DNA of 64,000 nt. Source: Pelodiscus sinensis (lineage: Eukaryota > Chordata > Testudines > Trionychidae). A model generated the notes under the pieces. That model made no database searches. It was not told the origin of the DNA and worked only from the letters and a program-made list of their open reading frames with translations. The stretch spans positions 37,191,001 through 37,255,000 of the forward strand of contig NC_134726.1 of assembly GCF_049634645.1 (NCBI RefSeq), written 5' to 3'. Shown here piece after piece: positions 38,001-50,000 of the stretch (the stretch's first letter is position 1; every line of letters begins with the position of its first letter). The position numbers and the translations under genes were made by a program.

Positions 38001-41000
38001 TCACCCCGTTAACAGAGACTCTAGGCATCACAAAAGGCGTATTCCATCATTGTCTCAGGCCTTATCACCATCGTTGGGCTCTCATATCCACCGACTGGTG
38101 GGTTTACGACGTAATCACTTCAGGATATGTCATTCCCTTCACCTCTCTTCCTCCTCCCTCCCCCCTTCCCCGTCCCTTTTCAGGGACCCCTCTCACAAGA
38201 CTCTTCTCCATCAAGAGGTGTCGTGCCTTCTCACATTAGGGGCAGTGGAAAGGGTGCCAACACGCTTTTTGGGGAGAGGATTCTATTCTCGCTACTTTCT
38301 CACCCAGAAAAAATCAGGGGGTTGGAGGCCTATCCTGGACCTAAGTCGGCTCAACCGTCATCTGAGAAGGCAAAAATTCAAGATGGTTACGTTATCTTCG
38401 ATCATCCCTGCTCTAGACAAAGGGGATTGGTTCGCGCCCCTCGATCTCCAGGACGCTTACTTCCATATAACGATCCACCCAGCCCACAGAAGATTCCTTC
38501 GGTTCATAGTGGGGTCCGACCACTATCAGTATCGCGTGCTACCTTTCGGACTATCGACGGCCCCACGGGTTTTCTCCAAGACCCTTGCGTTAGTGGTGGC
38601 CTACCTGCGGCGCCTCGATTTTACAATCTTCCCGTACCTGGACGATTGCCTGCTAAAGGCTTCCACACTCGACGAGGCCACGAGGGCAGTGTCGGCAACT
38701 ACCACTCTGTTTGCAGCCCTAGGACTCATAATCAATGTTGAGAAATACTTCTTGACACCTACTCACGACCTGGAGTTTATCGGAGCAAGACTCGACTCCC
38801 TGACCGCGAGGGCATGCTTGCCGGTAAAAAGGTTTCAACTCATACAGGACCTGGTGAAGTTGGTATCAATTTCTCCCAAGTCCCGAATACTTACCTGTCT
38901 ACAGCTATTGGGGCACATGGCGGCCACCACGTATGTGGTTCCGCATGCCAGACTCTATATGCGCAGTCTTCAGCATTGGATGTTCACCGTGTACACATCC
39001 CGGGTTCACAGTACGAACAGGTTGGTTTCTCTACCCAGCCGGGTCCGGACTTCCTTGGCATGGTGGGACAGCCCCAACAATATGCTAACAGGGGTCCCCT
39101 TTCATGCCCGCAAACCATCACTGCAAATCACCACAGATGCCTCTCTGCTCGGCTGGGACGCTCACCTTCAAGAACACCGGACACAGAGTCTCTAGACGCC
39201 CCAGGAATCGCAACATCATATAAATTTTCTCGAGAGCAGTCTTCAATGCTTGCAAACACTTTCTGCCCATCATCCGAGGATGCTCCATACAGATTCTCAC
39301 CGACAACATATGCACAGTGTATTACATCAACAAACACGGGGGGTCGCGTTCCCGCTCTCTTTGCGCAGAGGCTGTGCGCCTGTGGAATTGGGCGATTCAA
39401 CAAGGCATCACCATAACCGCAGAATACCTTCCTGGCAAGGACAATGTGATCGCCGATACTCTGAGCGGGCATTTCCTCTCACAACACGAGTGGGAATTAC
39501 ACCCCGAGGTGCTCCGCGACCTCTTCCTGTTATGGGGCTTCCCCAAGGTGGACTTGTTCGCCACTCGACACAACAGGAAATGCCCTCAATATTGCTCATG
39601 AGCGGGCATAGGCACAGACTCTCTGGGGGATGCCTTCCTCCTGGACTGGGATCGGCACCAATTGCTATATGCCTTTCCTCCTCTTCCACTCATTCCAAGA
39701 GTTCTGGAAAAGATAGCACTAGGCGGCACAACAGTAATTATGATAGCACCCTTCTGGCCCAGACAGACCTGGCTAACACAGCTGTCGAAGATGTCAGTTG
39801 CCAATCCACGACGACTACCGGAACTGTTCAATTTGCTCTCTCAGCAACACGGCACAATTCTTCACCCAGCCATCGACCGCATGCACCTCACGGCATGGCT
39901 CCTAGCTGGCTCCAGGCTTCCGAACTCTCCTGTTCTCAAGAAGTGAGGCGCGTGTTGATCAACAGTAGGTGGCATACGACGCGTAAAGCCTATCTACAAA
40001 AATGGCGTCGTTTCCATTCGTGGTGCTTGGCAAAAGATCTTGACCCTCATTCGCTGTCTATACAACAAATCCTAGATTATGTGATACTTCTAAAGACGAC
40101 GGGAATGGCTATTTCTTCCCTAAGAGTACATCTGGCGGCAATCTCAGCCTTCCGTCTTTCAATTGACGGCCATTCAGTGTTCGCCTACCCTATCACCAAA
40201 AGGTTTCTGAAAGGATTAGACAATCTGTATCCGGCCCATAGGATCCCACCAGAGCCTTGGGACTTGCCTCTAGTATTGGACACTCTGACTCACTCCCCTT
40301 TTGAGCCGCTCGCAACATGTGATCTACGAATGCTCACGATGAAAACGGTGTTCCTACTTGCCATTACGTCGGCGCGTCGAGTAAGTCAATTAGCAGCTCT
40401 TTCTGCCGATCCACCGTATACGCAATTCTTCAGTCATGAGGCAGTATTGCATGTTCAACCAGTGTTTTTGCCAAAAGTCAACTCTGCTTTCCACATAAAT
40501 GAACCCATAACCCTGCCGACTTTCCACCCAAAGCCTCACTGCTCATTGGAAGACGCACGTCTACACACTCTAGGTGTCAGGCGAGCACTGGCCTTTTACC
40601 TGGACAGAACTCGAGTCTTTAGGAAGTCTCAGCGGCTTTTCCTTTCTACAGCCGAGCGCTCCAAGGGAAAGCAACTTTCTGCGCAGCGTATTTCCCGCCT
40701 GGTCGTCGCTTGCATCACACAATGTTATGCCTTGCGCAACAGATCTCTTCCAAGTGGTCTTTGTGCTCATTCCACCCAGGGCATGGTGACATCCATTGCC
40801 TATCTTCATGGAGTACCGTTGCAGGACATATGCCGTGCGGCAACCTGGTCATCTACCCTCACATTCGCTAGACACTACGCCCTCGCGAACATACTTACCT
40901 CTGATTCAAGGATAGCTCAGGCTGTCTTGTCTACAGCATGAGGACGATAGGCCCGAAGCACTCATGTAATGTTAGACCACTGCTGTGTACTCACCTCGAG

Positions 41001-44000
41001 TGGAGCACCCTTGGAGACACTACTCGATGAAGAAAAGAGAGTTACTCACCTTGTGCAGTAACGTCTGTTCTTCGAGATGTGTGTCCCCATGGGTGCTCCA
41101 CGACCCACCCTCCTCCCTGCTTCGGCGCTTCTATTTATATATCTTTCAGATGCTTCCGGTTGGGAGGAAACTGACAAGACCGGACTGCGCTCAGATGAAA
41201 GGCGCGAAGGGGCCGTCGCGCATGCGCAGTCCAGTAGGGGCTACTGCTAATGAAAAATCCTCCGGTTTGCGGCGCTGGGACGAGCCCAGCACCTTGAGTG
41301 GAGCACCCACGGGGACACACATCTCGAAGAACAGACGTTACTGCAAAAGGTGAGTAACTCTCTTATCTTCCCTATGTCCAGATACCAGGCATCTGAATTG
41401 GGTCCATTGTTGGGTTTACAGGGCTACTACCACATAGCTCAACAACTCTCTCAGGGTATGCTTTTCACTGTTTATCACAAAGAATCAGCTTGCTCTTCTG
41501 AATCCTCTCACTTTTCCCCACGCAAAGCAGATGCAAGGAGGATGGAGGGTCCCAAAGAGGAAACCCATTACGCAGAGACTTCAGGTCTCCCTTTTCTCCA
41601 TAGACCTAGGATCCACCAACAAAATCCTATGTCTCTGATGGTCTGGTTGCTGGCCCTTTAGCCTTTTATCCAACTGAACACTGGCCATAAGTTGTGATAA
41701 ACTAACATTCATATAATTCATCACATGAAATTCCTAAATTCTATACCTATTTAATGTGATTGTGTCATCTGGACTATAGAAGGAAGAGCACTCAATATTC
41801 CAGTACATGTCCTATTTTATCCAGCTGTCCAGCACCTTATAGATCCAATCAAGTATCCCCCCATCTGTTAAATCAGTGATATTAATGTGTGGTGGAAAGC
41901 AGAGATGCATAAAATTAAACTTGAGATTTTTCAAGGGAAATTGCTTTATAATAACTGTCCAGTCTAACAAGTATATACAATATTAATCATGATCATTCCA
42001 CAAAAGAAGCTTGACACCTACTTTAAATTTACCTAGGAGTTGTGGGATTGAATTTTTCTTCCTTTTCTAGCTCCTTTGTTTGCACTAAAGGATTTTCAAT
42101 TGTCACTGAAATGAAATATAACATTGAAAATATTAATACAGAAACATATATTTGGGCAATTTTTTATGTGGCCTAGGTTAGATAGCAAAAATTCACATAG
42201 TTATTACCAATACTTTAAAAGTGTTTTATGAGTCAAATTCACACCTGTGCAGAGGGCCACACAAGGACAATATACCATAGAATCACAGAAATGAAAGCCG
42301 CCTCTAGAGGTCATCAAGTCTAGCCCCCTGCATTCATAGCACAATCTAGCTCACCCCGATAGATGTCTAACCTGCTCTTACATATCTCCACAACCTCCCT
42401 AGGTAATTTATTCCAGTGGTTAACTATCCTGACAGGAATTTTTTCCTAACATCCAACCTAAACATCTGTGCTACAATTTAAATGAGTTGCTTCTTGTCTT
42501 ATCCTCAGCAATGAAGGAGAATATTTTTTCACTCTTCTCCTTGTAACTTTTTAGATACTATTTGAAAACTGTTCTCATGACCCCTCTCAGTCTTATTTTC
42601 CAGACTCAACAAACCCAATTATTTCAATCTTCCTTTATAGCTCATGTTTTCTAGACACTGAATCATTTTTGTTGCTCTTCTGTGGACCTTCTTCAATTTG
42701 TCCACATCTTTCCTGAAATGTGGTGCCCATAACTAGAAATAATACTTCAGTTGAGGCCTAATCAGTGCAGAATAGAACGGAAGAACTACTTCTCATGTCT
42801 TGTTTACAGCATTCCTGCTAATGCATTCCAGAGTCATGTTTGCTTTTTTAGCAACAGTATCACACATTTGACTCATATTTAACTTGTGGTCCACTAAGAC
42901 CCCTAGATCCTTTTCCTCAGTACTCCTTCCTAGGCAGTCATTTTCCATTTTCTTTGTGTGTAATGAATTGTTTCATCCTATGCATGTGTATATGTATGTA
43001 ATGGATTGTTTCCTCCTACCATGTCTCACTTGAACCCTCAAAATATAGCTTATATAGACCTAAAGTGGTACACATCTTTGTGGAGGCTTTTTTTCATCCC
43101 ATAGGCATGTCTACGCTATTGAGAAGATCATCCCTCTGGAGGTCAATCTTCTAGTGTTTGATTTAGCAAGTCTAGTGTAGACCCCCAAATCAAATGCTGA
43201 GGGCAGCCCCCGCACCCAGCATCCTGTATTCCTTATCTGTGAGGAGTAAGGTAAGCCAACAGGAGTGTAGATTCTTAGGCGGCTTGGCTTAAGGTAAGCC
43301 AAATCCAGCCATGCATTTTGCGTAGCTGGATGGCATACCTTAAGCCAACCTGCCTGGTCTAGTGTAGACCAGGCACATAGCCTAATACAAAGACCACTGA
43401 AGGCAATGGAACTCTTTCTACTGATTTCAAGAGACTTCGGCGGAGGACCTATATAATTAAATCCGCAGTCGTGGAGGGTTTTGGGGAGGAGGGGTGGATT
43501 GTGTTGTGGAGTGGGGTTGATGGGCAATTGTGTGTGATCACTTTAAAAATTAAAACTAAAATAAATATGCTGGCAAAATGCTAAATTATCCTAACACATA
43601 CAATTCCCTTTTTAAAAATTATTAAGAATTGAGCACAATATGAAAATGTAGATCCATTAACTATTGGTGGGTTCTGAGTAGTAATACTGAGTGTTTATAT
43701 CTGGGGCTTTGGGTGCTGTTGGCAACTGTTGTAATTTTGACTTTTTATTCTAAAAGATTTATGCCTTCACTCTCTATGCTTATATAAATGAACAATCTGT
43801 TTCCAATTAAACTGTTCTTCTAATAGTCAGATTAAAAATACAGTATAACTACAAACACTTAACACTGGTTTACAGGAAAAAATATTGAAACAGAAATATG
43901 TTAAGAGTAAACTCCAACTCACCACAGTCACCTACTCTAAAACTTTCTGAAAGTGATCTAACATACTCTTCTCTGCCCCAAGAATTTACATTTATGAAGC

Positions 44001-47000
44001 AGGCTGGTGAATCACGAATGGTAAAACCGAAGGTGTATCTTTCAGATCCAATGTCTATGAAGAGAGACAATGTTTTTAATGTCAGATATGCATCAAAACA
44101 TATCAATTTAATCTGAGATTAGTATTATTGTACTTGACCAGCTTTTACCATAACTTTAAATAAAAATATTAAATAGGCTAGTAATATTAATAAATGCCAC
44201 TAGAGGTCATGGTGTTAATGAATGGGAGCTATCTGGCAAAAATAAATACTATGGTTCTGACATATGCTGTGCAAGTCTCCCCGCACTACTTTGCCAATGC
44301 ATTGATCTTCAATGTTCCCTCTAATTTTTTCCATCCATGAGCTGAATTTTGTTATGTGCATCAACGCATGTGCGGATGTACACCACCAGTAGAAACACAT
44401 GCTACATGCTGTGGGTGCTCTGCTAATCAGAGGGGTGGCATCTGAATCTCTCCTGGATGGCCACTCACATGCTCAGTTTACAGGGAGCACTGCTTGTCAT
44501 CCAACTTTTAATGGAATATTATATTCTGTAGCATCATGAAAGTTTTGGGGTGTAATTCGGATGATGAGCACCAAAATGTGATGGATACATCAGAGAAAGA
44601 TTTAAAATCAGCCAACTATAAAAATATGTATCAGTGCAAAATGGTAAAGCAACACTAAACAGAGAATATACTGAGATAACTGCTCTTATGGTGTAACTCC
44701 TGTGGTCTATAGGTAAGAGAATATGGCCTGCAGCAACCTCTCCAGTAGTACAACTGGCATAAAGAAGTGTAGATATGACACAAAAATACTCATGGGTTGA
44801 GATTGTCACCCGTTCCAACCCCGTTACACTGCTCATATGGGCTAGAGCAGTGATGCCCCCAGAGTAGGCAATCTGGTGAAGAGGCTTAAGGCTGCCTCTG
44901 GAGGACCTGTTTGCAAACCCTTGCAAAGATGGCATGCCTGGGGACAGGAGGAATGCACCACAGGACAGGACAATAGCTCTGTAGTTTCCAGGCATTCCCC
45001 ATTCCTGGGGAAGCCACCATAACTTAGTTTTACCAGTGGCCTTTTCAGCACTTTGAAGAGTCCAGGATCAGGAGAGAGCAAAGATGGGGGGGGGGGGGGG
45101 CGAGGAAGCCAAACCAACAATTTTGCTCCCTTCTCTTTCTGGGCTGTAATTACTGTGCTGAATGTCGACTCTTATCCATGAAGCTGTCCTCTGATCATTC
45201 TGCACTGTAACATTTGTTATTAGCAAGTTTTCTATAAAAATTGTATGGTAAGGATGTAGTCAGCTAGGGGCAGGGTTCTGGATGCTGCTGGCCACCATAC
45301 ACAGGTGAGATTCAAGTGCCAGTGTTTACATGGGTGGTTCACCCCTCCCTGCCTTCCCCACAGGAGCCCAAACCATCCCCCCTGTGGCCCCTGTCCCCAG
45401 TGCCAGATGGCTGGGGGCTAGGCCCCAGTCCCAGTGAGCCTAAGCCAGCATCCACTGCCGCAGCAAGGTCTTGAGATTAGGAAGCTTGGGCAGCGCAGTG
45501 GCCACATTCCCAGCCCCGAGCTCCCCCTGCAATCGCTGCCCTGAGCCCCCCGCTCCATCCCTCAATTACATTTCTTACAGGTCCTGTCATATCATACCAC
45601 CACCAACATTGCCTATCCTAAGGTCCCTCTCCCCCAAGGGAGAGTACCTGTAAGAAATTTAAGTTATTTTCACTGCTGATGAAGACTGATGTATTCTCTC
45701 TCCCTGAATGCATTTCCTAACAAAATCTGTATCTTATCTGTTCTCTGGATAAAAAGACAACCTCACTTTTTAGTGCTGTCACTTTGGTACCTTGCAATTC
45801 CAATAAATCACATCTAATACAGTTCTCATACAATTTGTAAAAGTTATTCAGAGATATGAATCTCTGCCACTGAGATCCAAACAGCCCTATTTGCTTTGTT
45901 CATAGACCCTTAACACTTCTATGAAGACAAAGAATCAACATAAAAAACTGAGAACATTCCAGAAATGTTGCTATTACAGTGGGGCAAAAATTGGCATCAT
46001 ATCCTTCATAATGTGAGGTAGAGTCAGGAACAATGGATCTCAAGCGCTTCTGCTTTAGGGTTTGGGAAAACAAAACTCATGAGAGTTTGTCAAATTAATG
46101 CTGCTACTTCTGTCTCTGAAAAAATACGTTTTGTCTTTTCCATTTTTTTTAACATCAAGAAAAGTAAATATTTTGTTGGTATAGTCATATAAGCCTAACT
46201 TGCACCATATGAGAAACTGAAATATAAACAAAAGAACTCTACTTTTTCGGTCTGGAAAACCTTTGACATCTGTTTTCCCAATAACTACACCGATTATACT
46301 CTGAAAAACAAAAAATATTATAAAATACAAATATTAAACACAGATGTACATGATAAATTAAATGTCATGGACTTGTTATACTCTGATGATAATAAACATA
46401 TTATTAACTAGTAACCATTTTAATACATTTATTCCACTGTGCTATATAAACTAAAGGCTTAAACATAAACATTCAGTTTTATGAGAAAAAAAGTAGTAAC
46501 TAGTACAAAATGGTACAGGAGGCCCAAACATTTGACTGCATAAAAAGCTGTAGGAGGGAAAAGGTTACCTAAAAATGTCTGTAATTTTGACTTTCCATCA
46601 GAATCTCTCCCCTCACATAGGCAGGGAGAACATGTTGCTGGCACAGCATGTGGCTCTCAAAAAGGTATTGGGCTAAGATCTACTTAAATTCACAATGGAG
46701 TGAGAACCTGTGGCTTTCAGCCTTTCTGTTGTTATTATGTATCTCTGTAGCAGTTATTGAGCAGGATCCCACTGTGCTAGGTGCTGTACAAACACAAAAA
46801 ATGGTCCCTGCCCTCAAAGAACTTATAATCTAAATATGAAAACAGACAAAAGATTGATACAGACAAATGGGGAGTACAAAGAAAAAATCCACATTGGTCA
46901 GCGTGATAAGCAGTGATCTCGCCATACGAGCAGCCTGACCACAATCAAGATTTTGTAGGCATCACAGAAAAGAAGGATTTGGAAGCAGGATAATGAGGTA

Positions 47001-50000
47001 GCTTAGTAGATATTTATTCAGAATGCCTCCCAAGTGTGAAGGCAAGCATGGGGGAAAAAAACCACGAAGATGGTTGTTTGAAAATGTAACAAGCGAGCAA
47101 TGGAGACTAGCATTGTGGGTTGACCAGTGCAGGAGTCAGCACCTTCATAGTGAATGAGACAAGGTAGCAAATTGAATGAGGATAGCATGTAAAGGGCCTT
47201 AACAGTGAATACCATAAAGCTACAAGTTGCTTCTGCACTCTTAACATCACAACTTTAGTTCTCACTAGTTGACATACTTCCACGAGCTCTATAGGACCAT
47301 TCCAAGGGATCACAGAACATGTATCATTTATATTTGATTTTAGAAAGGGCAACATCTCTGCATAGCTCTTGCATTTACATTCAAAGCTATCCTGCGACTG
47401 TGTTGTTTCAACAACAGATAAGACTATATGACCCAGCTATAGCTGATGTTTGCAAATGTAAAAAATTAGTGGTCAATATAAGTTGAATTCTGAACTAATT
47501 TACAATCGCATGCCAGCCACTTCTTTCTCTGGAGGTACACAGGTTAAATCTGGTCAGAACATGAGACCATGTTTATAATTTATTTTCAATCACTAGATGG
47601 AGCACAGTTACTGTCCTATCCTCTAGTTATTAAAAGGATTTCATTCAAAGCATATGTTTGATACAGTGCAACTTCCTCAAAGTCTTTAGAGCTCTCTTTC
47701 ATACATTATCTATCAATCCACATAACATTGTTTAGTTTTTTAGGCCATGCTGGATGGTAATGGAATTAACTCGCAATACATCCCATATGTCGTTGCTGGT
47801 AATAAGGAGCTAATTTCTTGGAATATTAACAGCTGATTTAAGGTCTTCTTAAAAACTTTAAAGTATAATTTATTTCAGCCTCTACTAACAAAATAAAATT
47901 ACACTACAGTAAACTAAACTAATATATATATTCATTAGTTTAACATGTTAAACATATATTGATAGATTTCTAATTCTTTTAAATGATTTGCCCATCAAAA
48001 GCTAATTAGAAAGTCAGGTTTGACTTGTAATAATTGGATGTTTCTCAGATTAAAGCAACCTGTTGCACTAAAAAAATTACAGTTTTGCATTTAAAAGAAA
48101 ATATAGATTTAAATGAGCTACTGGATCAATTTATTTGTGAGTGATGGCAAATGACAAAGCCTTGAATGCCTTTAGCTTGGACAGGGAGAATGCATATGTT
48201 TTCATTATTTAAAACAGACAAAAACACAGGTCTAAATTGTCCTCTCACAGAGAAAAGGCTATGGGTATGTCTACACGGCAACACTATTTCAAAATAACTA
48301 GCACTATTCCGAAATAACTTCGTCCGTGTCTACACAGCAGGTATTTATTTCAAAATAGTGACAAAATACTGTCAAGCTGTAAAAACACAACAAATGGTCT
48401 GGTAGCACTTTATACACTAATAAAACATGTAGATGGTATCATGAGCTTTTGTGGGCACAGCCCACTTCTTCAGATGACTGGCGTTTTGAGTTTAGGATCC
48501 TAAGCTCAAAACTCTGGTCACCTGAAGAAGTGCGCTGTGCCCACGAAAGCTCATGATACCATCTACATGTTTTGTTAGTCTATAAAGTGCTACCAGAGCA
48601 CTTGTTTTTTTCTGTACAGACTAACTCGGCTACCCCCTGAAGCTTCTGTCAAGATGGAGGACTTCTTAATCCAACTCCTATAACCCTCATTGTAGGAGGA
48701 GTAAGGAAAGTGGGAGGAAGAGTGCTCTATTTTGAAATAAGTGCTGTGTAGACACTCCCAAATTCAAAATAAGCTATTTCAAAATAAGATACGCAATTGA
48801 CGTAGCGCAATTTGTATAGCTTATTTCCAGTTAAGCCCTGGTGTGCAGACACACCCTATGGCAACAGGGAAGGTACTTGGAAAATCCCATGTATTTTCAT
48901 TTCTGTTTCTATGTTATCAGAACCTCTTTAGCATGGCTAGCCCTGCAACTATAAGTGCCACCGGGCAGATTTGAATCTGGGACCTCTGAAGCAGAATATA
49001 GGAACCTCTACCCTCTGAGCTAAAAGCCAGCTAGCTCCCAGCCCATGCTGTAGAGGTCTCTTGGTCTTAACTGTTGCTGTGGTCTAGTTACCACTTGCAT
49101 TGCTCAGTAACCACACAAGGTGTGTGGGTTACACAACCATGCGATTCCCTTAGATCTGGGGAGATATCTCGATACAACACCACCGCCTCCAGTGTATCCA
49201 TGCTGAAATTCAGTCTCTGTTCTCCAGGCTCCTACTGCAAGTAGCACAGAACATATGACACATACTGTCACTGGTGGCCAACTGGAGGCCATTATAGCCC
49301 ACCACAGAGCAGACTGTTTCCTGCAGCAGAAGAAATGATATAGCCCAGAATATTAACATCTAAACTTGAAAGGCAAAGAATGAAAATTAAGAATATGCAC
49401 TGGGATTTCCTATTCTGATAATACAAAGTCAATAAGCTAAAATACAAAGGACACTTATACAACTGTATATCATAGGCCTAATCTTGCAACCTTTAACTCT
49501 CATGAATAGTGTAGTCTTGGTTCGCACTCAAAGTGTTAACATATAAATGACAGAAAACACAGTATAAATACATACATAAGTCTAAGCAAAGATCATAGAA
49601 ATAAAAAGTAGTAGTACATTTCACTGCTCAATGAGATTGTACCTCATTCCCCTTCTTTTTCCGCATAGTATATTTATGTTTTTTGAGACCGAGTCCTTAT
49701 AATCTCTTAAGTGTCTAGACCATATTTTGTTTCAAATAATGAAAAATAATAATAAACCCATTGTATATATAATTTTGAAATCTTTACACTCACTGACTTC
49801 AATGAGAGTTTTGTCTGAATAAATAAATACTGCAGAGTTTGGCCCAAACTTCTGTGAGCAGAGGTTGCAGGATCAGGCCCTATGTCTATAACTTGTAGCC
49901 AAAGAATATCACACATCCATTGTGTGTTGTGACTGTGTACTGGTAATCACTCATTCAGCATTCATTTAAAATGATACAAGAGGTCTCTGATACTGCCAAA

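Larger units (their letters stand above)
35218..41364 (+). mobile_element. DIRS-type tyrosine-recombinase retrotransposon in MEIOB intron 4
   Basis: It is bounded by inverted terminal repeats (35218-35394 and 41160-41364, differing at their outer ends). Next to the right repeat is an internal complementary region (about 40992-41101) whose first half is the reverse complement of the left edge and whose second half is the reverse complement of the right edge, the hallmark of DIRS replication through a circle. Gene order is gag-like, RT, RNase H, tyrosine recombinase, all on the plus strand and opposite to MEIOB. There are no long terminal direct repeats and no target duplication. GC content and codon use differ sharply from the AT-rich intron. 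Several frameshifts and stops make it defective. Confidence 0.92.

Noticed and set aside
35218..41364. Interpretation as an endogenous retrovirus or LTR element
   Set aside because: No direct LTRs, no integrase or protease or envelope; ends are inverted and the last gene is a tyrosine recombinase.
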